Source of the DNA: Flavobacterium sp. W4I14
GTDB taxonomy: Bacteria > Bacteroidota > Bacteroidia > Sphingobacteriales > Sphingobacteriaceae
Reading direction: 5' to 3'
Length of the DNA: 64,000 nucleotides
Assembly (NCBI GenBank): GCA_030817875.1
Contig: JAUSZU010000001.1
Coordinates: 5,828,001 to 5,892,000 of the forward strand
Positions 27,328 to 36,704 of this stretch are shown here, piece by piece. Each line of letters starts with the position of its first letter. Position 1 is the stretch's first letter. A program made the translations under genes and the position numbers. Below the pieces are notes generated by a model. The model had not been told where the DNA came from. It worked only from the letters and a program-made list of their open reading frames with translations, and did not search any database.

Positions 27328-30054
27328 TTATTTAACTAGATACTTAAACACCGATCTTCCTAAATTTCCATTCGCATCTATACCTTCGATAATTACTTTA
27401 TACTGGCCTTTACCATCTGCGTTGTAATATTCGAAAGAGGCATTACCCGTAGCATCGGTTACCACTTTAGGGTTCCAGTAAATGGTTGTTCTTAAATCAT
27501 TGCGGTTCATGCTGGCAGGAACATCATATTTTGGAGAGTAAAACTGTTTTTCTTTATTGTAGCCCTGTGGTGAGAAAGTAAGTTCGTAGTATTTGGGTAG
27601 CATATCCATCAGCTGCGCTTTAGATATTTTAGTGCCTTTAGGTGCTTTCTTTTGGTTGAATACAATAACCCCATTTACATTGTTTGCACGGTTTACCAAG
27701 CCTAGTTCGTCTCTTAAAAATACCTCAACCGATTCAATCTGATTAGCATCAAGCGTATTGATCTGGTTTACATCCACGTTCATCCCGTTGATAAAGATAC
27801 CCATCGGGATTTTTTTGCCCTGGTTATAATCTCTAGTCACATAGAAATTGTTATCTGCAAAAGTAACACCAGCCAGCATGCCCTGTAAACAGTTAATTAA
27901 GAGTCCGCAGCCTTTTAAACGATCGCCACTCACTTCATGGTCGGCCATTTGGCTTAGTCCGCTCAGTGCAGGATAATCTTTGTGGCTTACCTTTGGAACA
28001 ACTGCAGCTTTAATGGTTACATCTTTTAAGGTATGTAAATAAGCGTATTGTCTTTTGCTATTATCCAGGTAACTGGTTAAAGCACTATCTATATTTAAAA
28101 CTTCTTCAGCAGCGCTAAAGTTCCTGGTTAGTGTAGGTACCGGAGCGCCATTCAAACTTAAGGTCATGTTTTTATAGTTAACATTGTACTTAGCGGTAAT
28201 GGTCACTTTAGAGGAGTCGTTAAACATCAGGTTTTGGAATTTAAAATTCCCAACAGGATCTGTGGTACTTTCTAAATTAAAGCGTTTATCAGGTATGGTT
28301 AATAGTAAAGCGCCTTTTCTAACTGGTATACCGTTGTTCTGACGTAAAATGCCCGAAATTTCGATGCCCTGTTCCGGTAAGAAATCAATTTTAGGTAATT
28401 TATTGGCAATAATATCGGTGTATTTAAAACTGCGATATCCTTGGGTAAGTAACAATACATCTAAATCTGCATTTTTCTTCTCATCGGGTGCATTAAAGTA
28501 ATAATTTGCTTTTTCGATATAACCCTTAACATCGCTGCTTAATAACAGGCCTGTTAAAATAGTACTGGTTGCATCCTCGCTTGATGGAACCTTCGACTCA
28601 TCTACAACAGCTACCGAGAAACTACCTTCTACAGGGGCGCCATCTTTTTTGGCCGCCACATTTATTTTAACCTTTTTCTTGATTCCGTAGGTAGTTGCAG
28701 CACTGGTTAAAGTTACGGCCATGGTATTTTTATGCTGAACAAAAACCAACCGCTCGCTTAGTGGTTTACCAAATTCATTAAATAAGGTAAATTGAGCAAT
28801 TCCATTCGGGAATTTAGATTTAAGTACGGTGGTGTTGTACGTTTTATTTGATAATGCTGTTTGCGCACCATAGCAGATCACGCCTTTACTCTGCGCAATT
28901 AAATAAAGCTTTTTGCCTTGGTTTTGCTCAAAGAAAGCATCATTGGCTGCAATTTTTATGGCCACATTATCTGCGCTGCTGTTATCGATGTTTATCGCAA
29001 CACCATTTGCTGCAACTGCTGGTAAATTATAATTTTGGGTAGTGCCATCGGCATAAGTAACCGCCGCTTTGTAGGTTTTTCCAGCTTCAGCCAATAAGTT
29101 GAAACTGCCCATTCCTAAATGCTGAGCGGTAAAAGTAGTAACAGTTTTGCCATCGTTATCGGTTACCGTGCCTTTTGAGCTAATGCCCAAACCATCACTT
29201 TTAATGGCTTTAAAGGCTACCTTGTTGGTTAAGCCGGCAATTAAACTCCCACCTTCAGGGAAAAATTGAAAATCTTTGCTTACGATAGCATTTTTAAGTT
29301 GAAAGCTACTGCTGGCTACATCTTTATCAGTTGTATTAATGCTGGTAATCAGTTCGCCTTTTTGTAATTGGTATTCTGCCTTTTGCGCATTGCTCATGGC
29401 TATTGTTAAAAAACCATTGGCATCTGTTGTGCCCCTTCCTTTTGCAATAACTGTATAACTCGTAACCACTTGCCAGTTTACATTTTTATTGGCATATGGT
29501 TTATTATTGGCATCTTTAAACTGCACCCTGGCATCAATTTTCTCGAGCTTATCAGTAGACGTATTTTTATAACTGATATGGGTTTTTACTTCTTTATCAA
29601 TGGCTTCGCCTACATAAAAAGTCTTGTTAAAATAAGCAGGATCTTCACTGTTTAGCATCCATAAAGTATAAGCCCTAATATGGTAATTACCTTGTTTGTA
29701 GTTAACCTGATCTAATGGGAAACTGCCATAAGCGAAACCGCCTGTAATAGGTAGTTTTAAGGTTTGGATAAGCGAATCTTTCTGATTGATCACATCAACA
29801 TAAATGATCTTACTAATTGCAGATAAGAAATTCTGGTTTTCGGTAACATAAGCTTTAAACCAAACCGTATCGGCAACAGCGTAATAGGGTTTATCGAAAT
29901 GAAGATAAATTTTTTCTGCAGGATAATCGCTCAATACCTTACTTGTTTTGGTAATGATGCTGTTTATGCTAATGGTGTCGGTTTGGGCCGACGAGGAAAA
30001 ACTTAGTGCTGATAGAAGTGACAGTATTATAAACGATAATCTAAAAATCTTCAT
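27328..30054 (-). CDS. MG2 domain protein with C-terminal TonB plug remnant
   Basis: Starting at ATG 30054 gives 908 residues with a signal peptide (MKIFRLSFIILSLLSALSFS). An upstream ATG at 30093 would add 13 residues before the signal. The N-terminus has an alpha-2-macroglobulin MG2-like motif, AEKIYLHFDKPYYAVADTVW. Beta-sandwich repeats follow (FFPEGGSLIAGLTNKVAFKA). Near residues 740-840 lies a TonB plug-like segment (CLQGMLAGVTF, GIFINGMNVDVNQI, ANQIESVEVFLRDELG, NGVIVF) without any beta-barrel behind it. The protein ends in an Ig-like fold. Such proteins are common in Bacteroidota and are presumed to work in the periplasm or at the outer membrane; their substrate is unknown. Confidence 0.8.
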   Translation of the reverse strand: MKIFRLSFIILSLLSALSFSSSAQTDTISINSIITKTSKVLSDYPAEKIYLHFDKPYYAVADTVWFKAYVTENQNFLSAISKIIYVDVINQKDSLIQTLKLPITGGFAYGSFPLDQVNYKQGNYHIRAYTLWMLNSEDPAYFNKTFYVGEAIDKEVKTHISYKNTSTDKLEKIDARVQFKDANNKPYANKNVNWQVVTSYTVIAKGRGTTDANGFLTIAMSNAQKAEYQLQKGELITSINTTDKDVASSSFQLKNAIVSKDFQFFPEGGSLIAGLTNKVAFKAIKSDGLGISSKGTVTDNDGKTVTTFTAQHLGMGSFNLLAEAGKTYKAAVTYADGTTQNYNLPAVAANGVAINIDNSSADNVAIKIAANDAFFEQNQGKKLYLIAQSKGVICYGAQTALSNKTYNTTVLKSKFPNGIAQFTLFNEFGKPLSERLVFVQHKNTMAVTLTSAATTYGIKKKVKINVAAKKDGAPVEGSFSVAVVDESKVPSSEDATSTILTGLLLSSDVKGYIEKANYYFNAPDEKKNADLDVLLLTQGYRSFKYTDIIANKLPKIDFLPEQGIEISGILRQNNGIPVRKGALLLTIPDKRFNLESTTDPVGNFKFQNLMFNDSSKVTITAKYNVNYKNMTLSLNGAPVPTLTRNFSAAEEVLNIDSALTSYLDNSKRQYAYLHTLKDVTIKAAVVPKVSHKDYPALSGLSQMADHEVSGDRLKGCGLLINCLQGMLAGVTFADNNFYVTRDYNQGKKIPMGIFINGMNVDVNQINTLDANQIESVEVFLRDELGLVNRANNVNGVIVFNQKKAPKGTKISKAQLMDMLPKYYELTFSPQGYNKEKQFYSPKYDVPASMNRNDLRTTIYWNPKVVTDATGNASFEYYNADGKGQYKVIIEGIDANGNLGRSVFKYLVK

Positions 30055-30266
30055 GGATTGGATATTAAATGCTAAGCCCGTAAATATATCCAATTATAAA
30101 TAGAGCACATAAAATGTGATGATGTTTAACATTTTTTTACAAAAGATTTAAGTTCATGGTCATTAGTTCACTGTTCATTGGTTCATTCCCCGCATACCAT
30201 CCTCCTGATCAGATAGCCTATCGGATTTGTTTCAGGTCTAATATGTGAGTACTTTTTAGGTTAACC

Positions 30267-30312
30267 GGTTAATTGTTTAAATCGGTTAATCGACTCCAAA
30301 CGCCAAACTCCC
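30267..30312. repeat. Dispersed repeat, ggttaatcgactccaaacgcc-type
   Basis: ggttaattgtttaaatcggt then taatcgactccaaacgcc. Two more copies lie at 34357-34401 and 34416-34456. Confidence 0.65.
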
Positions 30313-30330
30313 GGCTCCAAACTGACTCTC

Positions 30331-30360
30331 CTAAAACAAAACAAGCCGCTAAATAGCGGC
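30331..30360 (-). terminator. Intrinsic terminator of the nitroreductase gene
   Basis: gccgct (30345-30350) and agcggc (30355-30360) close a tetraloop. On the minus strand they are followed by ttgttttgttttag. It lies about 30 nt beyond the stop at 30389. Confidence 0.7.
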
Positions 30361-30388
30361 CCGTTTTAAATATATTATTGTTTGCCTG

Positions 30389-31021
30389 TTATTTAAACTC
30401 GATCAAAAATTCTTCTTTAGGTGAACGTACTTTTTTAAGGTTTACCAACCAATCGCCAGCTTCATCCCTGTTTCCTAATGGCAATAGGGTAACACTTTTT
30501 AAGCCTTTTTTATCTAAACCTAAAAGTTCATCTAAAGCAGGGCCATTAAATCCTTCCATTGGGGTGGCATCTACTTTTAACAAAGCTGCTTCTGCAATGG
30601 CAATGCCGAAACCGATATAAGCCTGACGGGCTGCATGGTTAAAGTTTTCTTCTGCGGTTCTCGATAAGACCATGCCTTTTAATTGTGCTTTGTAGGCATC
30701 AGTTCCACTTTCTGGTAAGCCACGTTCAGCGTTCATTCTGCTAAAAACAGCATCAATACCTTCTTCAGTATAGTTTTCGTTGGCTGCGAAAATTAGTAGG
30801 TGAGAAGAATCGATAACCTGCGATTGGTTATAAGCAATCGGTGCAATTTTCTCTTTTAACTCCTGGTTGGTTACCACAATCACTTTAAATGGCTGTAAAC
30901 CTGATGATGTTGGTGCCAAATGTGCTGCAGCAATAATTTTATCAACCTTTTCTTGTTCAACAGGTTGACCGTTCATTTTCTTAACGGCATAACGCCAGTT
31001 TAGGGCATCTATTAAGCTCAT
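30389..31021 (-). CDS. NAD(P)H-dependent nitroreductase family oxidoreductase
   Basis: The 210-residue cytosolic protein starts MSLIDALNWRYAVKKMNGQ and continues KIIAAAHLAPTSSGLQPFKVIVV, the FMN-binding opening of the NfsB/YfkO type. The later segment AYIGFGIAIAEAALLKVDATPMEGFN lines the flavin site in the family. It probably reduces quinones, nitro compounds or other electrophiles with an FMN cofactor. It is a single gene followed by a hairpin terminator; the MG2/plug gene on the same strand starts 335 nt further on and is unlikely to be co-transcribed. Confidence 0.87.
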   Translation of the reverse strand: MSLIDALNWRYAVKKMNGQPVEQEKVDKIIAAAHLAPTSSGLQPFKVIVVTNQELKEKIAPIAYNQSQVIDSSHLLIFAANENYTEEGIDAVFSRMNAERGLPESGTDAYKAQLKGMVLSRTAEENFNHAARQAYIGFGIAIAEAALLKVDATPMEGFNGPALDELLGLDKKGLKSVTLLPLGNRDEAGDWLVNLKKVRSPKEEFLIEFK

Positions 31022-31678
31022 ATTTTTGAATATTTTTTTTAAATTTTATGAAGCAAATATGGAGATAAGGAATAAACCTATTGTTGATGTATGGTAAGAA
31101 AATTTTTTGTTTGGGCTTCGTTGGCTGAAGCTGGCGGTAAAGAGGGGGTTTTTCTTAGCTATTGACTTCAGTCAACGGAATAAGATGCGAAATAAAGTAA
31201 CAGTATTATTCTATCGGTTGGTGTCTCACCGACCGAAATGGAATAAATTCAGAATGGCGTATTATGAAAGAGCTTTATTAACATTAGAAAATGAATGGCT
31301 TGTGGTTCTTGGCGGTTTTCAGTCCCGCTTTGCGCTTTATACCGATGAAGGATCGGTATGTTCGCTGCATCCGATAGCTATCGGATCGGGTTTAGAAACA
31401 AAGGTTTGTGCACCCTGCAGCCCCACAAATGAAATGCTACTGTGGCCATCTAGCCCCGGTTGAAGTGTTACCCTGCAGCAACGAGGCACGAGGAAGCAAA
31501 GCGTAAAAGCGTAAAACGGGAAGACACTTTTTGTTTTGTACAGGCATTGCGCTCCAATAAGGAATAATCGGTTATAACCAATCGCCATGATTCTTGTTTA
31601 TATCCAGGTCAACACCAAAGAAGAGCCTTAGTTTTGGCCGTTGACTTCAGTCAACGGAATATTAAATCTTAAAAGGAA
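31022..31678. other. Repeat-rich gap without a gene
   Basis: Two copies of ttgacttcagtcaacggaat (31162-31181 and 31641-31660, each with the 14-nt palindrome ttgacttcagtcaa), the palindrome atccgatagctatcggat near 31369 (also at 57786), and debris such as gcacgaggaagcaaagcg. A 118-codon open frame here runs through these repeats and is judged spurious. Confidence 0.6.
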
Positions 31679-32791
31679 TTAAGGTACAAATCTCAAGTCG
31701 CTACGCACCGGAAAGTGATCGGATAATTTGGCCTGGGTAATTTTGTAATTTAACACTTCAAGTTCCTTAGAAGTAGCAATATAATCGATCTGAAAATTGG
31801 GGAATTTACCATTATAGGTTTTACCAAAACCGTTACCCTTTTTAATAAAACTGTTGTTTAGCCCTGCAGTAATCTGGGTAACCACGTAAGAAGCCGGGGT
31901 ATCGTTAAAATCGCCAGCAATAAGGTAAGGCGTTTTACAGGTTGCCATTTCCTTTTTCATAATATCTACCTGGCCGCTACGTTTCAAAAAGGCACTTTTC
32001 AGCATTCTCAAAATCCGTTTAGATGGCTGCAGTTCGGTGTTCATTTCCTTTACTTTATCCAGGTACTCGTAATCCTGTTTTTCGAAAGATATCGATTGGA
32101 AGTGCACGTTGTAAACCCGTAAGGTTTTTCCTTTAATGTTTAAATCGGTATAAATACTCATGTTGCCAGGGAAACCCTCAACAAAGGGGATTTTGCCAGA
32201 ATCTTTAATCGGGAATTTAGAAAATATGGCTAAGCCAGTAGCTTCGTAATCGTTTTTATTGGTGGGTACGAAGTAGTAGTATTTTGTATTTAGTAATGCC
32301 TTCAAGCTATCAACCGTGTCAAAAGCGCCTTTGTAACGGGTAAAAAATTCCTGAAAACAGATGATGTCAGGATTTTGATCTTTCACCACCTGAAGCATTT
32401 TTTCTTTTACCGATTCGGTATTGTCTTCGCCGTATAGTTTAAAGCTGTGCACGTTGTAGGTCATCATCCTGATGCTATTGTCTGCTTTTTCAGTACCACC
32501 TTCATCGCCACCAATAGCAAAGGTTGCTTTTAAAGTTTTAGCACCCAGTGCAATAACCAGAATGGTGGCAATTGCAAAAAACCATTTTTTGCTTAAAAAC
32601 CACCAGACCACAAAGATAATATTAATGAATAGGACAAAGGGGTAGGCAAGACCGAAAAATGCAATAATGGCATGTTTTCTTGGATCCATATTTCCGGCAA
32701 GAACCCCCAATAGCAAAGCAATCGCCAATACGACGGCAATGGGCAAAAGGAGTTTATCCACTAAACTATACTTCTTTTTTTTTGTGGCCAT
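31679..32791 (-). CDS. Membrane-anchored endonuclease/exonuclease/phosphatase (EEP) family protein
   Basis: The 370-residue protein has about three N-terminal membrane helices (residues 10-95; LLLPIAVVLAIALLLGVLAG, YPFVLFINIIFVVWWFL, FFAIATILVIALGA). An EEP domain follows with MTYNVHSF, IICFQEFFTRY, LIAGDFNDTPAS, FQIDYIATS and the catalytic Asp-His of LSDHFPVRSDL. It should hydrolyse a phosphodiester with Mg2+, facing the periplasm if the helices are inserted as usual; the substrate is unknown. Its start codon overlaps the stop of the rhomboid gene (TAATG), so it is translationally coupled to the mutL/rhomboid run. Confidence 0.85.
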   Translation of the reverse strand: MATKKKKYSLVDKLLLPIAVVLAIALLLGVLAGNMDPRKHAIIAFFGLAYPFVLFINIIFVVWWFLSKKWFFAIATILVIALGAKTLKATFAIGGDEGGTEKADNSIRMMTYNVHSFKLYGEDNTESVKEKMLQVVKDQNPDIICFQEFFTRYKGAFDTVDSLKALLNTKYYYFVPTNKNDYEATGLAIFSKFPIKDSGKIPFVEGFPGNMSIYTDLNIKGKTLRVYNVHFQSISFEKQDYEYLDKVKEMNTELQPSKRILRMLKSAFLKRSGQVDIMKKEMATCKTPYLIAGDFNDTPASYVVTQITAGLNNSFIKKGNGFGKTYNGKFPNFQIDYIATSKELEVLNYKITQAKLSDHFPVRSDLRFVP

Positions 32792-33645
32792 TAATCTTTA
32801 CTTGCCTTAAACAGTTTTTCTTTTTCTACTGCAGTTAATTTATCGTATCCTGAGGTTGATATTTTATCTAAAATGGCATCTATTTCCTGCTGGGAAACGC
32901 CGCCTTTAAATTCGGGTTTTTTAACCGGTTTTTGATTCCGAACTACCTTTAGCTTTGGTTTGCGTTCAAACAGCTTGCTCCAATCCTTTCCGCTCTGCAA
33001 ACTTTTAATAAAGGTGAAACCTAAAAGTGCGCCACCAATATGGGCTAAACTTCCACCTGCGTTTACTGAGCCTATGGCAATAAAATCGAGAATGAAATAT
33101 ATAATGGCAATCCATTTAATTTTAACCTCGCCAAAGAAAAGCAACATAATGGCGTAATTCGGTACCAGTGTTGCAGCAGCAAAAATAATGGCCATTACCG
33201 CCGCAGATGCGCCTACAATGGTTACGCCAGCTAATCCACTGGCATAAAGTGGAAATATATTTAATGCGGCAACAGCAAATAAACCTCCAAATAGCCCGCC
33301 GCCCAGGTATACAAAGTGAAACTGGCGGCTTTTTAGGAAATTCATGAATATATTGCCGAACCAGAATAAGCCGAGCATGTTAAACAGGATGTGAAGAATC
33401 CCATCATGAATAAACATATAGGTAAACAGGGTATAAAAGCGCTCGGGTAATTTAGAAATATTTGCTGGCAGCGCTAAATACTCGCTTACGAATATGTCAA
33501 TGATATTACCATGACCACTTAACTTGCTAAATACACCAATAATGGCTGTAACTAAAAACAGCATTACGTTAATGCCAATGTAAAAGAACAATGGGTTGCC
33601 CGATTGAAAAACCTTGTATTTTAAATCTTTGAAAGTATTATTCAT
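32791..33645 (-). CDS. Rhomboid family intramembrane serine protease, second copy
   Basis: The 284-residue protein has six predicted membrane helices. The hallmarks are HILFNMLGLFWFGNIF (oxyanion His/Asn), the catalytic Ser in VGASAAVMAI, and the catalytic His in AHIGGALLGF. The residue after the Ser is Ala where most rhomboids have Gly (GxSG). A long basic cytosolic tail (KPKLKVVRNQKPVKKPEFKGG) ends in a helical region. It cleaves transmembrane substrates within the bilayer; these are unknown. It overlaps the first rhomboid gene by 8 nt and the EEP gene by 1 nt. Confidence 0.85.
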   Translation of the reverse strand: MNNTFKDLKYKVFQSGNPLFFYIGINVMLFLVTAIIGVFSKLSGHGNIIDIFVSEYLALPANISKLPERFYTLFTYMFIHDGILHILFNMLGLFWFGNIFMNFLKSRQFHFVYLGGGLFGGLFAVAALNIFPLYASGLAGVTIVGASAAVMAIIFAAATLVPNYAIMLLFFGEVKIKWIAIIYFILDFIAIGSVNAGGSLAHIGGALLGFTFIKSLQSGKDWSKLFERKPKLKVVRNQKPVKKPEFKGGVSQQEIDAILDKISTSGYDKLTAVEKEKLFKASKD

Positions 33646-34339
33646 AGAGTGTATAAAATGTATCGTTTTTATCTTTCCATATTTTAACCAGTATAAAGCC
33701 GATTAAGGCTCCCCCAAGGTGCGCATAATGAGCTATAGAATCACCTTCAAACTGGGCAACACCCAAAGATAACTCTACTAAAATATAAATTGGTATAATA
33801 TATTTTGCTTTCACCGGAACAGGAATAAACATGATCAACAATTCGGCATTTGGATAAAGCATGCCAAAGGCAACCAATAAGCCAAATATAGCACCAGACG
33901 CACCAACCATACCGCCCCCGTATATTCCCTTTATAGTAGTCATTTGGGCTTGGCTTGTTACGTGTTGCGGCCAGTTATCAAATAATGTTATCTGACCAAT
34001 AATCTGCTGAACCTCAAAGGCCTGTACTGCCCATTGTAAAAATAATGCACCTAAGCCTGTTATAAAATAGAATGCGATAAATTTCTTTGCCCCCCATCTT
34101 GATTCAAGAATGCTTCCAAAAGAGTACAATGCAAACATGTTGAAGAAAATGTGCGCAATACCACCATGCATAAACATATAGGTAATAGGCTGCCAAAATC
34201 TAAAATACGGTGAGTCGAAATAAAATACAGCAAGTAAATCATCAAGCTTAAGAGCCGGAAGCAGGTTTGCAGCTGCGAAAAATAAGATGTTAATAATCAG
34301 TAGGTTTTTTACTACCGGTGGAATATATATGTTATTCAT
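33638..34339 (-). CDS. Rhomboid family intramembrane serine protease, first copy
   Basis: The 233-residue protein has six membrane helices and the canonical rhomboid residues: HGGIAHIFFNMFALYSFG in helix 2, Ser in MVGASGAIFGLLVAFG and His in YAHLGGALIGFIL. Unlike its neighbour it keeps the GxSG motif. It begins with a short N-terminal stretch and no signal peptide. It is the first of three overlapping genes (rhomboid, rhomboid, EEP) and lies 185 nt downstream of mutL on the same strand. Tandem rhomboids after mutL are a recurring arrangement in Bacteroidota as far as I recall. Confidence 0.88.
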   Translation of the reverse strand: MNNIYIPPVVKNLLIINILFFAAANLLPALKLDDLLAVFYFDSPYFRFWQPITYMFMHGGIAHIFFNMFALYSFGSILESRWGAKKFIAFYFITGLGALFLQWAVQAFEVQQIIGQITLFDNWPQHVTSQAQMTTIKGIYGGGMVGASGAIFGLLVAFGMLYPNAELLIMFIPVPVKAKYIIPIYILVELSLGVAQFEGDSIAHYAHLGGALIGFILVKIWKDKNDTFYTLYE

Positions 34340-34524
34340 TTAATTTTTAAAATCGCTTAATTGTTTAAACTGGTTAATCGTCGCTAAACGCCTAACTCCA
34401 AACGCTGAACCAGATAAATTGTTTAGATCGGTTAATCGACTCCAAACGCCTAGCGCTGTACGCTAAACTATGCTTTGGTCTTCAGCTTTAGTCTTTGGAC
34501 TCCAGGCGCCAAACTCCAAAATTT
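34340..34524. repeat. Two tandem copies of the ggttaatcgactccaaacgcc repeat
   Basis: taattgtttaaactggttaa at 34358-34377 and taaattgtttagatcggtta at 34415-34434 are each followed by an aacgcc tail; a further tccaggcgccaaactccaaa lies at 34501-34520. The stretch separates mutL from the rhomboid genes. Confidence 0.65.
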
Positions 34525-36363
34525 TTAGTTCTTCTCAAACTTCTTATCCAGTTCTGCCAAAGTAATGGTTTGGATAATCGGTTTGCCACTCACGCTAAAG
34601 TTAGGTGTTTTACAGGCAAAAAGTTCATCAATCAAGGTATTCATTTCCTCCTGACCAAGGCTTGTTCCGGCTTTAATGGCACTATTTTTAGCTAAACTCC
34701 TTGCAAGGCTATCGCGTTTGCTTAATTTTAGTTCCTGCTGCGAGTTTTTAAAGCCCTCAATCAACTGTTCAAATAGCTGCGTTTCGTTAATATTGCTGCT
34801 GCCCAGGTCAACCGGAACACCTTCTACTACCAACGTATTTTTTCCAAATTCGCGTACATCGAAGCCCAAACTTTTTATATCATCCAGTAAACTTTTGGCC
34901 AGTTCGAAATCGTTAGCGTTAAGTGTAATGGTTTGTGGAAATAAGCTCTGTTGTGATGCGCCTTTGCGGTCATCCAGATGTACGAGAAAACGCTCGTAGA
35001 GGATCCGCTCATGTGCCATTTGTTGATCGATCACCATCAATCCCGACTTAATCTGCGAAACAATATAGCGGTTGTGCAATTGCATGTACTGCTTTTGCTT
35101 GGTTTCTAAAACAGTCTCATCAGCATAAATAGAAGTTTGTTCTACAATTGGCTGTTCTGTTATTTCGTAAAGTGAACCCCAGTTTTTAGCACTCGGTTTG
35201 GCTTCATAATTTCTTGGCGATGAGGCGTAACCCGATGTAGAACTGCTATCACTTGCAAATGGGTTAAAATCAGGATTGAAATTAATGCTCGGCGGTACAA
35301 TATCTTCAACCGCTTTATGGGTAATCATATTGCTAAAACCTGTTTCCTGATCGAAATCTAAAGTCGGCGAAATGTTATAACGGCCAATCGAACGTTTTAC
35401 TGCCGATTTCATGATCGCATAAATGGATTTTTCATCCAGATATTTAATTTCTGTTTTGGTGGGGTGAACGTTTACATCAATTTTTGATGGATCGATCTCT
35501 ATAAACAGTACATACAGCGGATAACTATCGTCCGGTAATAAATCTTCGAAAGCAGAGCTTACCGCGTGATTTAAATACGGATCTTTAATGAAACGATTAT
35601 TCACGAAAAAGAACTGTTCGCCTCTGGTTTTCTTTGCAAAAGCAGGTTTGCCAATATATCCTTTAAGGTTGATGATGGTTGTTTCTTCTTCAACAGGAAC
35701 TAACCGTTCATTATAATTATTGCCAAAAAGGTGGACAATACGTTGTTTTAAATTGCCTTTTGGCAGGTTAAAAATCTCGGTGCCATCATGATGCAGACTA
35801 AAAAATACAGCGGGGTGCGCCAATGCTACGCGTTGAAATTCATCCAGGATATGGCGCATTTCAACCGGATTGCTTTTAAGGAAATTCCTTCTGGCGGGCG
35901 TATTGAAAAATAAGTTTTTAATCGAAATCTGTGTTCCTGGTGAGGTGGCAACGGGTTCCTGATTGGTTACCTGTGCACCTTCGATAGAGATACAGGTGCC
36001 GATTTCATCCTCATGCCTGCGGGTTTTCATTTCTACCTGTGAGATTGCCGCAATAGAAGCCATGGCCTCGCCACGGAAACCCATGGTACGGATGGCAAAT
36101 AAATCTTCGGCTTTTTTTACCTTCGAGGTGGCATGGCGTTCGAAACACATTCTGGCATCGGTAACGCTCATTCCGCAGCCGTTATCTATAATCTGAATCA
36201 ATGCCTTTCCGGCATCTTTTACTACCAGTTGAATTTTATCTGCGCCGGCATCTATCGAATTTTCGAGCAATTCTTTTACCGCTGAAGCAGGTCGTTGAAC
36301 AACTTCTCCGGCAGCAATTTGATTGGCAACAGCATCAGGCAATAAGTGAATAATATCAGTCAT
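34525..36363 (-). CDS. mutL: DNA mismatch repair protein MutL
   Basis: The 612-residue protein has the GHKL ATPase and MutL motifs: LPDAVANQIAAGEVVQRPASAV, ENSIDAGADKIQLVV (motif I with catalytic Glu), DNGCGM (motif II), RHATSKV and GFRGEAMASI (motif III). A transducer domain with VNVHPTKTEIKYLDE and a C-terminal dimerisation domain follow. It couples MutS mismatch recognition to strand processing in the cytosol. The C-terminal metal-site motif, DQHAxxExxxxE in endonuclease-type MutL, reads DQQMAHERILYE here, with the His and first Ala changed. It heads the minus-strand run that continues with two rhomboid genes. Confidence 0.96.
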   Translation of the reverse strand: MTDIIHLLPDAVANQIAAGEVVQRPASAVKELLENSIDAGADKIQLVVKDAGKALIQIIDNGCGMSVTDARMCFERHATSKVKKAEDLFAIRTMGFRGEAMASIAAISQVEMKTRRHEDEIGTCISIEGAQVTNQEPVATSPGTQISIKNLFFNTPARRNFLKSNPVEMRHILDEFQRVALAHPAVFFSLHHDGTEIFNLPKGNLKQRIVHLFGNNYNERLVPVEEETTIINLKGYIGKPAFAKKTRGEQFFFVNNRFIKDPYLNHAVSSAFEDLLPDDSYPLYVLFIEIDPSKIDVNVHPTKTEIKYLDEKSIYAIMKSAVKRSIGRYNISPTLDFDQETGFSNMITHKAVEDIVPPSINFNPDFNPFASDSSSTSGYASSPRNYEAKPSAKNWGSLYEITEQPIVEQTSIYADETVLETKQKQYMQLHNRYIVSQIKSGLMVIDQQMAHERILYERFLVHLDDRKGASQQSLFPQTITLNANDFELAKSLLDDIKSLGFDVREFGKNTLVVEGVPVDLGSSNINETQLFEQLIEGFKNSQQELKLSKRDSLARSLAKNSAIKAGTSLGQEEMNTLIDELFACKTPNFSVSGKPIIQTITLAELDKKFEKN

Positions 36364-36562
36364 GTATTAAGGCAAAGTGAATTTGCTAAATTATGCAAAA
36401 TAAGCTTAAAGAACCCGATTTGTTTAAAACTCAACATGTAAATGACTGTTGGTAAATAGGATTGAGTTGCTTAACAGAGAATTTTACATAAGTTGTCATC
36501 CTGAGGGTTAATTTATTGTATAAAAATCAATATAGATGACAGAGGATTTTAAGTGAAATATA

Positions 36563-36683
36563 TCGTCATTTCGACTGAAGTTCACCGATTTTTCATCGGT
36601 AGCGCAATGGAGAAATCTTTAAATTTCATTTCAATAATTTGCCTCAAATATCTCTCCATTCCGTTGCACTTCAGTCGAGATGA
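36563..36683. repeat. Dispersed palindromic repeat, cgtcat-type, copy 3
   Basis: cgtcatttcgactgaag at the left (36564-36580) and cttcagtcgagatga at the right pair as a long hairpin. It abuts the downstream edge of the IS110 element. Confidence 0.75.
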
Positions 36684-36704
36684 TTGTTATGATAAAAACA
36701 AATT

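Noticed and set aside
31107..31463. 118-codon plus-strand open frame
   Set aside because: It runs through the ttgacttcagtcaa and ccgatagctatcgg palindromes and other repeat debris; the protein has no family features.
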